64,000 nucleotides of DNA from Cyclobacterium amurskyense (GTDB lineage: Bacteria > Bacteroidota > Bacteroidia > Cytophagales > Cyclobacteriaceae), in contig NZ_CP012040.1 of assembly GCF_001050135.1 (NCBI RefSeq), positions 3,365,001 through 3,429,000 on the forward strand, read 5' to 3'. A program made the translations under genes and the position numbers. The notes below the pieces were generated by a model. That model was not told the DNA's origin and ran no database searches. It saw only the letters and a program-made list of their open reading frames with translations. This document shows, one piece after another, positions 26,863 to 34,849 of this stretch. Numbering within the stretch: position 1 is the first letter of the stretch; each line of letters starts with the position of its first letter.

Positions 26863-27375
26863 TTACCAATGATCCACGGTTATTAAACCTTCTAATCCAG
26901 CATAATTCCTTGCACTTGAACACATGTAATCCTCTGGTTTTTCCATGATTCCTGCCCTTACCGGATTCTCATGTATATAATTCATTCTACTTTCAATCAT
27001 TTCAGTTCGATAAAGTTCGATAGCATGGTTTTCATGTGTCCAAAATTGCATCTCCCCAGTTCTTTTATTAAATTTCGCATGATAGGCAAAAATTATCTTC
27101 AACCATTCCTTTCTGCTTTCCTGAGGGTTTTCAATTATCATTTTTAGCAATTTCTTGCTTGTAAATTTCTTAAAATCACACACCCATCCTGATAAATTCG
27201 CATCTTTTTGTTGGACAACCAAGTGAAGGTGATTGGTCATGATGACATAACCAAAGAGGAAAAGTCCCTTTTCCTTTCTACAATAAGCCAGATTTTCCAA
27301 GATAAAATCTCGATAGACTTTTCTTGAAAACACATCTGCCCATCCCACCACTAGGAATGTTAAAAAATAGGGCAT
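26863..27375 (-). CDS. REP-associated tyrosine transposase (RAYT, Y1/IS200-like)
   Basis: The 170-aa protein is a single Y1 (TnpA_REP-type) domain. The HUH motif is His49-Leu-His51 in MTNHLHLVV. The catalytic Tyr is most likely Tyr133 in MNYIHENPVRAG, the usual context for this family. RAYTs are single-strand DNA transposases thought to move REP palindromes. A second copy at 30100-30612 is broken by a Trp64-to-stop change. It is flanked by palindromes on both sides. Confidence 0.88.
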   Translation of the reverse strand: MPYFLTFLVVGWADVFSRKVYRDFILENLAYCRKEKGLFLFGYVIMTNHLHLVVQQKDANLSGWVCDFKKFTSKKLLKMIIENPQESRKEWLKIIFAYHAKFNKRTGEMQFWTHENHAIELYRTEMIESRMNYIHENPVRAGIMEKPEDYMCSSARNYAGLEGLITVDHW

Positions 27376-27687
27376 TTCATCTGTTTATATTTGTTTTCCA
27401 AAGGTCAGATGGAATCTCGCTACAATAATCATTTTTTGGCCTGACGATTTTGTCATGCTCGATTTCCTGATCTCTTATTTGATAAGCCTCTCCCATAACT
27501 AAAAATAGTCTATCCTTGAATGAATTGCAAATGAATGCTGCCCGAGTGTATTGTTGATTAGGATAGGGTCTCAAATTTCAGTACAGTATTCAAAATTTTG
27601 TCCATTTGTTTACATAAAGGGGGTCTTCAGAAGCCATTGCAAATGGCATATAAAAGATTTCGACTTCAAAGTAAGTTAGGAATAAAA

Positions 27688-27709
27688 GGGTGTAGAGGAT
27701 TCTACACCC
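27688..27709. repeat. Hairpin of the GGTGTAGA/TCTACACC family at the RAYT module end
   Basis: GGGTGTAGA and TCTACACCC are perfect 9-bp arms around GGAT, preceded by AATAAAA. The hairpin at 628-650 far upstream has the same arms and the same flank, and the second module has it again at 30946-30967. Confidence 0.6.
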
Positions 27710-27764
27710 AGCCGGGGAGATTTAGCGTAGGGCTAAACCGAAAATAAGTGCTTTTCAATTGTGC

Positions 27765-27930
27765 TACTTTTCTATTATAACCAATTACCGTATAATGTCC
27801 GGTGGATGAGCCTGTCGAAGCCAGCCGTATAGAGTTTGCCGGAAAGTTATCCGTCCATTTCTACTAAAATTGAAAGCTTTCTTCATTATAGGTCCAAGTT
27901 AGGCTACGCTAAACTTGAACCAGAGGGGGC
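27765..27930. repeat. Dispersed repeat F, copy 2
   Basis: This copy matches 20783-20945 over its whole length with point differences. Here CAAGTTAGGCTACGCTAAAC and AACTTG form the right-end hairpin. It ends exactly where the second ppc fragment begins, which suggests joining by recombination. Confidence 0.75.
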
Positions 27931-28132
27931 AGGAATGATGGGCTTATTGGAAGGCAGTCCGCTAAGTAATCAATCCATAGCCATCAGGGAAAGAATTGTA
28001 TTGCCATGGATCACCATACAGCTGTACGTTATCCAAACCTTTTTGGACAAAGGAAAAGAAGGTACCGCTTGACAAAAGCTGATCCACAGAACCAAGTTTG
28101 GTAGCATCCATGTAGCAAGGAATGTCGCGTAA
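27928..28132 (+). pseudogene. ppc 3'-end fragment, copy 2
   Basis: It encodes the last roughly 65 residues of PEP carboxylase (EGSPLSNQSIAIRERIVLP, then ITIQ...VIQTFLDKGKEGTA). A stop now follows KEGTA where intact ppc continues ALQKLILRT. The sequence is closer to fragment 1 (SNQSIAIRERI) than to the intact ppc (SKESIAIRERI). It is fused at the left to repeat F. It is a decayed remnant. Confidence 0.85.
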
Positions 28133-28434
28133 CGATTAGAACAACATTATTATGCCATATGAAAAGGCCACTGTTTCAGTGGCCTTTTTTTATATCTAAA
28201 ATAGAGATTGTTTATGGAATAACTCAAGCCAAGAGCTTAATATCCTAAGTTAGTTTAATATTATCCGTTTTATTAAACGTTTAATAAAACCTTGTTGGAT
28301 CATAAGTATTCAAACTAAAATATCGTCTTGTAAGCCTAGGCTATGATTTATGTTTTTTATTTAATATTTATTCCTTAGTTTTAGTGGTAGATGGAAGGCG
28401 AATAAAGTGCACTGTGCACTTTAGCCGGATGTTG
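28133..28434. repeat. Dispersed repeat E, copy 2, with a ppc-type terminator
   Basis: The longest of three copies. It keeps the ppc-like hairpin GGCCACTGTTTCAGTGGCC plus T-run at 28162-28191, then the shared block with TTATCCGTTTTATTAAACG. It ends with the perfect palindrome AAAGTGCA-CTG-TGCACTTT and AGCCGGATGTTG. It is followed by an AT-rich lipoprotein gene. Confidence 0.8.
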
Positions 28435-28545
28435 TGCCCAATGTTGTAAAATGCAAGTAGTCTATATGATTTTAATTTCGTTCTTATGTTTGGCATGGTC
28501 ATTGAAAATTCGGCAATAAGAATCAATTAACTTAAATCCATTATT

Positions 28546-29142
28546 ATGAAAAAATATGAATTTTTAATTCTTAGTATTCTATTAGCTTTTTTTTCATGCA
28601 ATGAAGATGACTTTACTCCTCTTGCTCCTTCCATTTCCTCCGAATATTATTTCTCCGGTACCGTAAATAATGACTTGGTAGTTATAAATGCTGATGAAGA
28701 TAATTATCAAATTCATACAGGCAGCAGTTCCAATTCGGATGAACCTCCTATTGGAAAACATGACCTTGGATTCACTACATATCCATTTGAGATTGGAGAT
28801 AAAAATATTTTAATTATTACACCAGAAACAGAAGTAACTAATAAAGAAAAAGTTCTTAATTTATTCCCTATTGGTAAATTATCTGACACTGACAAAGAAG
28901 GGTTTAAGTTAGAGTATGGAAAAATTGTAGATAAGGAAGAAATAGAAACCGACATTTTTCATCCAATTCGAGAAAAACTGATTGGGGAATTTTCTGAACT
29001 CGAGGTTGTTTCAGTGGTTGAAAAATCTGAGGATACTTACAAGATTAAAATAAAATTTAGCTGTTATCTATACAATGACAAAGAAATTCTTCAAGGAGAA
29101 ATTAATTCTGCGGAGATTATTTTGAGACTGGTAATTAATTAG
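28546..29142 (+). CDS. Hypothetical lipoprotein (198 aa)
   Basis: An N-terminal lipoprotein signal (hydrophobic residues 6-15, then FFSC with Cys18) precedes an acidic, Asp/Glu-rich mature protein with several beta-strand-like segments. I recognise no family. The gene is AT-rich and lies 110 bases behind repeat E copy 2, in the same relation as the orphan genes behind the other copies. It is probably acquired cargo. Confidence 0.6.
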   Translation: MKKYEFLILSILLAFFSCNEDDFTPLAPSISSEYYFSGTVNNDLVVINADEDNYQIHTGSSSNSDEPPIGKHDLGFTTYPFEIGDKNILIITPETEVTNKEKVLNLFPIGKLSDTDKEGFKLEYGKIVDKEEIETDIFHPIREKLIGEFSELEVVSVVEKSEDTYKIKIKFSCYLYNDKEILQGEINSAEIILRLVIN

Positions 29143-29336
29143 TAAAGTTTATCTAGATGCCTTAAAATTTCGTAGTTCAACAAAATCAGAGATTCTAATA
29201 AATGAAAATATAAATATCAAAAATAAAACCCTGATAGATAATAGGTAAAGTTTGTCCAACTCCGTTTTTCTTTAGAGATGCCCGCAGGAGCGGGAGGAGA
29301 AGCGTCTGTTTTTACAAAGGCAAAGAAAAAGGCATT

Positions 29337-29419
29337 ACAACAGTAGGTATCTATCAATTTGAATAGGCGTAACTAGTCCTTATATTGTCTTCTTCAAACA
29401 GTAGATACCCTATTGTTGT
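29337..29419. repeat. Inverted repeat pair upstream of the 29445 gene
   Basis: ACAACAGTAGGTATCTA (29337-29353) and TAGATACCCTATTGTTGT (29402-29419) are near-perfect reverse complements about 48 bases apart. They could be the ends of a tiny element or a large hairpin. No gene lies between them. Confidence 0.45.
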
Positions 29420-29444
29420 ACAAAAGCTAAAAAAACAACCCGAA

Positions 29445-29906
29445 TTGAAGAAAAGCCTCTTACTTATTATCATAATTATCTTTTCAAATAATTTATTTGG
29501 ACAAGGAAAAATATTCGGGTATTACACAAGTAATGTTGCGGAATTAGGGTTTTTCGTGACAAAAATAAAATTGAATAAAGACTATACTTTTGAATATGAA
29601 TTTAGTGGAGATTTAATTAATCAAACTGGAAACGGAATATATGAAATCAATAATAGAAACGAGGTTTTATTAAAATCTGAGAATGAAAAGGAGGAAGAAA
29701 AAACTGTTGCGGAATTACTATCTTCTGGAAATTCAAAAATTGAAAACAAGAAATATAAATACCAAAACGGAAAATTGTTTGCTTTTCATTTAGATGGTTA
29801 TGTGGTAAAACGTGGACAAGCATACAGCCGACATAAAAAGTTTTTATTTTGGGGAGAAAGGTATTTGACTAAACGTAGAATTTATTTAAAAAAGCGAACT
29901 GAATGA
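29445..29906 (+). CDS. Hypothetical secreted protein (about 153 aa)
   Basis: A TTG at 29445 places a typical signal peptide (KKSLLLIIIIIFSNNLFGQ) at the N-terminus. The frame is open back to another TTG at 29385. The mature part has a lipocalin-like alternation (YTFEYEFSGDLINQTGNGIY, then EINNRNEVLLKSE) but no family that I can name. No ATG start is available, so the start is uncertain. AT-rich composition and position inside the repeat region suggest cargo. Confidence 0.5.
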   Translation: MKKSLLLIIIIIFSNNLFGQGKIFGYYTSNVAELGFFVTKIKLNKDYTFEYEFSGDLINQTGNGIYEINNRNEVLLKSENEKEEEKTVAELLSSGNSKIENKKYKYQNGKLFAFHLDGYVVKRGQAYSRHKKFLFWGERYLTKRRIYLKKRTE

Positions 29907-29930
29907 AAAGCCAGTGTACAACAATTAAGC

Positions 29931-29982
29931 TACAATGATGCGAAGTAAGACTTCGGTTCATTGTAGTCCCGATCGATCGGGA
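29931..29982. repeat. Double hairpin: imperfect stem followed by a CCCGATCGATCGGG palindrome
   Basis: TACAATGA-TG-CGAAG...CTTCG-GT-TCATTGTA (29931-29965) folds into a two-part stem. One base later comes TCCCGATCGATCGGGA (29967-29982), a perfect palindrome of the same class as those at 19015, 20426 and 30652. It lies after the stop of the 29445 gene. Confidence 0.6.
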
Positions 29983-30099
29983 TTGGACTCAGCTTCCGGT
30001 AGCTTTCCCCCCCCTAGGTGTTTATGCCTTCGTGAGCTGGGTGTAGGTTTGCAAAACACCCTTCTATCCTTTCCAATTTGCAGTAGGAAATGGACGGAA

Positions 30100-30612
30100 T
30101 TACCAATGATCCACGGTTATCAAACCTTCCAATCCAGCATAATTCCTTGCACTTGAACACATGTAATCCTCTGGTTTTTCTATGATTCCTGCCCTTACCG
30201 GATTCTCATGTATATAATTCATTCTACTTTCAATCATTTCAGTTCGATAAAGTTCGATAGCATGGTTTTCATGTGTCCAAAATTGCATCTCCCCAGTTCT
30301 TTTATTAAATTTCGCATGATAGGCAAAAATTATCTTCAACCATTCCTTTCTGCTTTCCTGAGGGTTTTCAATTATCATTTTGAGCAATTTCTTGCTTGTA
30401 AATTTCTTAAAATCACGCACCTATCCTGATAAATTCGCATCTTTTTGTTGAACAATCAAGTGAAGGTGATTGGTCATGATGACATAACCAAAGAGGAAAA
30501 GTCCCTTTTCCTTTCTACAATAAGCCAAATTTTCCAAGATAAAATTTCGATAGACTTTTCTTGAAAACATAGCTACCCATCCCACCACTTGGAATGTTAA
30601 AAAATAGGGCAT
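30100..30612 (-). pseudogene. RAYT transposase, inactivated by a nonsense mutation
   Basis: It is collinear with the intact transposase at 26863-27375. Codon 64 (Trp in the intact copy) is TAG here (30421-30423), splitting the gene into a 63-residue N-terminal part with the HUH motif and a C-terminal part with the catalytic Tyr. Other differences are mostly conservative, so inactivation looks recent. Confidence 0.85.
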
Positions 30613-30651
30613 TTCATCTGTTTATATTTGTTTTCCAAAGGTCATAACTTG

Positions 30652-30667
30652 CCCCGGTTTATCGGGG
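30652..30667. repeat. CCCCGG...CGGGG palindrome inserted in RAYT module copy 2
   Basis: CCCCGGTTTATCGGGG is near-palindromic. Copy 1 of the module reads AAGGTCAGATGGAATC at this point. Copy 2 reads AAGGTCA, then TAACTTG plus the palindrome, then TGGAATC. The comparison shows that about 23 bases replaced two. Confidence 0.75.
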
Positions 30668-30975
30668 TGGAATCTCGCTACAATAATCATTTTTTGGCCT
30701 GACGATTTTGTCATGCTCGATTTCCTGATCTCTTATTTGATAAGCCTCTCCCATAACTAAGAATAGTCTATCCTTGAATGAATTGCAAATGAATGCCGCC
30801 CGAGTGTATTGTTGATTAGGTTGGGGTCTCAAATTTCAGTACAGTATTCAAAATTTTGTCCATTTGTTTACATAAAGGGGGTCTTCAGAAGCCATTGCAA
30901 ATGGCATATAAAAGATTTCGACTTCAAAGTAAGTTAGGAATAAAAGGGTGTAGAGGATTCTACACCCAGCCGGGG

Positions 30976-31226
30976 CCTTTTTTTATAGCTAAATAGAGAT
31001 TGTTTATGGAATAACTCAAGCCAAGAGCTTAATATTCTAAGTTAGTTTGGTATTATCCGTTTTATTAAACGTTTAATAAAATATTGTTGGATTACAAGTA
31101 TTCAAACTAAAATATCGTCTTGTAAGCCTAGGTTATCATTTATGTTTTTTATTTGATATTTATTCCTTAGTTTTAGTGGTAGATGGAAGGCGAATAAAGT
31201 GCACTGTGGGCTTTAGCTGGACGTTG
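30976..31226. repeat. Dispersed repeat E, copy 3
   Basis: It starts within the T-run of the terminator part (CCTTTTTTTATAGC) and continues through the shared block to CTTTAGCTGGACGTTG. It lacks the terminator stem's left arm and any ppc sequence. It is followed 26 bases later by another orphan gene. Confidence 0.8.
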
Positions 31227-31252
31227 GGCTTAATTAATTAATATTTCTAAGA

Positions 31253-31636
31253 ATGAAGAAAATTATAGAAAATAATATATCTTTTGGAGTCTCCATTATT
31301 GGAATTATTGGAGGCTCTATTTGGGCTTACAAGAGCAATTTCGATCCTGAACCCTTAATATTGATTGCTTTATCACTATTTCAATTTTTTGGATATTTGT
31401 ATTTGTGTTTTTTTGGAAATGACGAAGAACTTCGACCACAATTCGTAAATAATAATACAAATGATAATAGAAATAGAAACAGTCAAAACGTGGAAGTAAC
31501 TGTAAACGTCGATCCAAATAAATCTAATACCGAAGTTCCTATTAAAATAAAGAAACCAAAGCGACATCTAATAGTCGAGGAATATAAGTATCCATCCGAC
31601 AAACTACATCTTTTGCGAAAGCTAATCTGTTGCTAA
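31253..31636 (+). CDS. Hypothetical membrane protein, 3' end replaced by IS66
   Basis: The protein has two transmembrane segments (about residues 10-26 and 33-54) followed by a hydrophilic Asn/Lys-rich tail. No family is recognised. The left end of the IS66 element is near 31588, so the last 16 or so residues (KYPSDKLHLLRKLICC) come from the insertion sequence. The original C-terminus is lost. Confidence 0.55.
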   Translation: MKKIIENNISFGVSIIGIIGGSIWAYKSNFDPEPLILIALSLFQFFGYLYLCFFGNDEELRPQFVNNNTNDNRNRNSQNVEVTVNVDPNKSNTEVPIKIKKPKRHLIVEEYKYPSDKLHLLRKLICC

Positions 31637-31645
31637 ACTTGTGTC

Positions 31646-31948
31646 ATGAAAAGACAGACAGAAAGCAATATGCGTAAACTTTATCAAGAATGGTTATCCT
31701 CAGGGGTTAGCAGATCAGAATTTTCCGATATGCATGGTATTGTTCGAACAACTTTTTATTATTGGACCAAAAAATTCAGCGCACAGGAAGAAGAAACAAA
31801 TAATGGAAAAGCTTTTCAATTGCTGGACCCTATCCCATCTGTTGGTCGAGTTGGCCGAGTAATAGCGCATATTCATTATCCTTCAGGAATCAGCCTGGAA
31901 ATCTATGATGGGGTCTCACCTGAGTTTATTAAAACGCTTCTTGTCTAA
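31646..31948 (+). CDS. tnpA: IS66 accessory protein TnpA
   Basis: The 100-aa protein has an N-terminal helix-turn-helix (RKLYQEWLSSGVSRSEFSD, followed by the TFYYWTKKF recognition-helix region), typical of the first ORF of IS66 elements. It is followed by tnpB with a 3-base gap. It is needed for transposition, though its biochemical role is unclear. Confidence 0.85.
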   Translation: MKRQTESNMRKLYQEWLSSGVSRSEFSDMHGIVRTTFYYWTKKFSAQEEETNNGKAFQLLDPIPSVGRVGRVIAHIHYPSGISLEIYDGVSPEFIKTLLV

Positions 31949-31951
31949 CGA

Positions 31952-32299
31952 ATGCTTGCGCTATCCTCTTCATGTCGTTACTTTTTATATGATAAGCCCA
32001 CTGATATGCGTTTTGGTATCAATGCCCTTTCTGGACTGGTACGTAACAAGCTTGGTTTTGACCCCATGAATGGAGATGTGTTCATTTTTATTGGCAAGCG
32101 AGGCAACCAAATCCGACTTTTGCAATGGGACAAAGATGGTTTTGCCTTATATATCAAAAAGTTGGAACGAGGCACTTTTGAACGTCCTATTCTCACCGGA
32201 ACAGCCATTACGAGTACTCAACTCAGCTTCCTCTTACAGGGGGTAAGGCTAGAATCGGTACGCTACAGAACCCGATACACACCCTTAAAAAGGGCATGA
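31952..32299 (+). CDS. tnpB: IS66 accessory protein TnpB (Orf2 family)
   Basis: The 115-aa protein matches the IS66 Orf2 family: PTDMRFGINALSGLV, GDVFIFIGKRGNQIRLLQWD and DGFALYIKKLERGTFERP are its landmarks. It lies between tnpA and tnpC. Confidence 0.93.
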   Translation: MLALSSSCRYFLYDKPTDMRFGINALSGLVRNKLGFDPMNGDVFIFIGKRGNQIRLLQWDKDGFALYIKKLERGTFERPILTGTAITSTQLSFLLQGVRLESVRYRTRYTPLKRA

Positions 32300-32374
32300 A
32301 AATAAACAGGTGAATTAAGTAAAAAAGTGCATTAAAACTACTTCAAACCTATTTTTTATGCTTATTTTTATGTC

Positions 32375-33895
32375 ATGGAAAATGAGACAATCGACTACAA
32401 AAAGCTATATGAGCAAGAGCTCCAAGCCCATCAGGAGTCATTGTTGACCATCTCCGAAAAGGAAAGTGCAATAGCAGACCTACAGCATGAACTTGAAAAG
32501 TTCAGGGGGTATATTTTTGGCACCAAGAGTGAAAAGAGAACCGCTAATGTGGGACTAAATCAGATGGGGCTTTTCGAGCTAGGCACTACCCAAGCTGTAC
32601 AAGAGGAGCTTTCCGAGTCAGTACCTACCACAGAGCAAAAAACCACTCCAAAGAAAAGAGCCAAGGGCACCTCTCGTATGAGCCTTCCCGAAGAGCTCAG
32701 AAGGGAAGAAGTGGTGATAGAGCCAAAAGAATCCACTGAAGGTTGTGTACAGATAGGTCAGGAAGTAACCGAAGTATTGGAAGTAGTTCCGGCATCTTTT
32801 TATGTGAAACGCTACGTGCGTCCAAAATACGCAAGACCGAACGGTGAAGGCATCCTCATTGGTACATTACCAGATAGAGTAATAGAAAAGGGAATACCTT
32901 CAGAATCAGTGATTGCTCAACTTATCGTAGACAAATATGTCTACGGAATGCCGCTTCACAGGCAGCTGGATAAATACAGCAAGATGGGCGTAAGAATCCC
33001 TGCTTCGAGTGCCTCTGACTGGGTAATTAAGGGCTGGGAACAGCTCAAGCCACTCTCCGATCTACTCAGTATGGTAGTCCTAAGTCAAAAATACCTTCAG
33101 GTAGACGAAACGCCTATAAAAGTGTTAGATAGAGATAACAAAAAAGGTATTCATCAGGGGTTCATGTGGCTTTATCATGCGCCGGTAGATAGACTAGTAC
33201 TCTTTGATTACAGAAAAGGAAGGGATCGCTCGGGTCCCAAAGAAATGCTTGCTGACTTTAAGGGTATCATCCAAACGGATGGCTACAAGGTGTATGATTC
33301 CCTTTATGGGAAGCATGACACTATTCATTTAACGTTTTGTATGGCACATGCCAGACGCAAGTTTGTAGAAGCGCTCAATGACAATGAAGAACAGGCAAAC
33401 CATGTCCTTGATGAGATGCAACTACTCTATAAGCTGGAAGCACAGATGAGAGAAAAGGGGTATGACTATCTACAGAAAACGAAGGAGAGAAAAGAGCATG
33501 CCACTCCTGTGCTGGACAGATTAGGGCAATGGCTGGAAAAGCACCAATACAGCCATAGGCCAACAAGTCCAATGGGCAAGGCTATAGAATATACGAGGTC
33601 AAGATGGGCAGGACTGAGTGTTTATGCACTTCATGGACAAATGGAAATAGACAATAACCTGGTTGAAAATGCCGTTCGTCCACTAGCTATAGGTCGTAAA
33701 GCGTATCTATTTGCAGGATCGCACAAGGCTGCGGAGATGACAGCAGCCATGTATTCTTTCATGGCCAGCTGCAAAAAGAACAAAATTAATGAGTTTGAAT
33801 GGCTCAAGGACGTATTCGAAAGAATCCAGAGCCACAAGCAAAAAGATCTCTATCAACTACTACCTTCCAATTGGGAGAAACATAAAATCAAGTAG
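32375..33895 (+). CDS. tnpC: IS66 family transposase TnpC (DDE)
   Basis: The 506-aa transposase has a coiled-coil-like N-terminus, a zinc-finger/HTH region and the DDE core. First Asp is in YLQVDETPIKVLD, second in IIQTDGYKVYD and the Glu in NNLVENAVRPLAIGRK. Length and motifs are full and it looks intact. It follows tnpB by 75 bases. Confidence 0.94.
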   Translation: MENETIDYKKLYEQELQAHQESLLTISEKESAIADLQHELEKFRGYIFGTKSEKRTANVGLNQMGLFELGTTQAVQEELSESVPTTEQKTTPKKRAKGTSRMSLPEELRREEVVIEPKESTEGCVQIGQEVTEVLEVVPASFYVKRYVRPKYARPNGEGILIGTLPDRVIEKGIPSESVIAQLIVDKYVYGMPLHRQLDKYSKMGVRIPASSASDWVIKGWEQLKPLSDLLSMVVLSQKYLQVDETPIKVLDRDNKKGIHQGFMWLYHAPVDRLVLFDYRKGRDRSGPKEMLADFKGIIQTDGYKVYDSLYGKHDTIHLTFCMAHARRKFVEALNDNEEQANHVLDEMQLLYKLEAQMREKGYDYLQKTKERKEHATPVLDRLGQWLEKHQYSHRPTSPMGKAIEYTRSRWAGLSVYALHGQMEIDNNLVENAVRPLAIGRKAYLFAGSHKAAEMTAAMYSFMASCKKNKINEFEWLKDVFERIQSHKQKDLYQLLPSNWEKHKIK

Positions 33896-34146
33896 CTCCT
33901 CAAAGCATAAAATCCAACAACTCAAAATTAATCTATATGGGTTCGTCGGATGCTTACGAAGCTCGGTAGGCTCAAGTGTTAAAGAAGGGGTCCTGTAGCT
34001 GGTATCTTACTGATTGAATAACTGCAATGTGAAGCGCAATGGTTTACCGGAGTCATAGGAGGTGCTGATCATTCACTTAATTTTATTATCTTTATAGGAG
34101 ATTAAGTAATTGTATGTCAGGCAGTAGTCTGTTAAATCCTTTAGGT

Positions 34147-34629
34147 ATGAGACATATATTAATAGTAATTATATTTGTTTTAGGGGTGCAAACAACAAAT
34201 GCTCAAACTCTTTCTGAACCTGATAGTTTGCAGGTCATAAATAAAATAAATGATTGGAATCAAGGTTGGAAAATAAAAGATGTGAAATTAGCCTGTAAAT
34301 GGTATTCAAAGAATGCTGATTTCACCAATGCTTTCGGATTTAATATGATTGGACAAGAAGCAATACAACAATATCTGACTAGAGTTTTTGGATTTGACTT
34401 TGTGATGGCTGGAAATACGGTACAGACCTCACTAAAATTTAAAAAGATATCTGATAAAGCAATTCTTGTAATTACAACAGTTGAAAGAATGGGGCAGGAA
34501 ACTGCTGATAATATAAGCTTAGGTACTCGAAATACAACTCATTATAGATTATTTGAAAAAACTGACCAATGGGAAATTACTGCTCATTTGATATCGGATG
34601 CTAGAAGTACAGCATCAGAAAAACACTAA
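34147..34629 (+). CDS. SnoaL-like / DUF4440 family secreted protein
   Basis: The ATG at 34147 (160 aa) gives a signal peptide cut near TNAQ. The mature protein is a small alpha+beta cone-like domain with INDWNQGWKIKDVKLACKWY, then SKNADFTNAFG and ends with WEITAHLISDAR, as in SgcJ/EcaC or DUF4440 proteins. Such domains bind small molecules and seldom have known roles. The gene lies alone between IS66 and the photolyase cluster. Confidence 0.75.
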   Translation: MRHILIVIIFVLGVQTTNAQTLSEPDSLQVINKINDWNQGWKIKDVKLACKWYSKNADFTNAFGFNMIGQEAIQQYLTRVFGFDFVMAGNTVQTSLKFKKISDKAILVITTVERMGQETADNISLGTRNTTHYRLFEKTDQWEITAHLISDARSTASEKH

Positions 34630-34849
34630 AATAACGCCCTACAATTACCAAGTGTTTTTACGGATGCAAGACTTGTCAGGTTCATGAGCCTCCTGTGTTT
34701 CTTGGGAATTAGGCTTAGAATGAGAATGGTTTTTTCTTAATTTTTTGTATTCAATTTTACCCCTTAGGTTGGGTGCTTTTTTCGTGACAATAGTTTTTTA
34801 ATTGAGTCTATCTAAACAACGGAGGGGTGAATCAGTTATATCCTAAGAA

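Larger units (their letters stand above)
26822..27717 (-). mobile_element. RAYT transposase module, copy 1
   Basis: This 896-bp block recurs at 30059-30975. It runs from CTTCTATCC beside a palindrome (TTTCCAATT-TGC-AATTGGAAA, 26833-26853), through the Y1 transposase gene and about 340 bases of upstream sequence, to the hairpin GGGTGTAGA-GGAT-TCTACACCC and GCCGGGG. In this copy both the palindrome and the transposase gene are intact, suggesting it is the less decayed copy. Confidence 0.75.
30059..30975 (-). mobile_element. RAYT transposase module, copy 2 (decayed)
   Basis: This 917-bp copy matches 26822-27717. It differs by point changes, a degraded left palindrome, a stop codon in the transposase and an extra 23 bases holding CCCCGGTTTATCGGGG at about 30645-30667. 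Its right end carries the GGGTGTAGA hairpin at 30946-30967 and runs straight into repeat E copy 3. Confidence 0.75.
31588..33957 (+). mobile_element. IS66 family insertion sequence
   Basis: Three genes in canonical order (tnpA, tnpB, tnpC) lie between partly matching inverted ends: GTATCCATCCGACAAAC at the left and, read inward, GTAAGCATCCGACGAAC at the right. The length of about 2.37 kb fits the family. An 8-bp target duplication, expected for IS66, is not evident (GAATATAA versus GAAGCTCG), so the ends or flanks may be altered. Confidence 0.85.

Noticed and set aside
27377..27574. 65-aa minus-strand ORF just upstream of RAYT copy 1
   Set aside because: It ends 2 bases before the transposase ATG, but in module copy 2 it is broken by the palindrome insertion, and it matches no family. 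It is more likely part of the module's non-coding left side.
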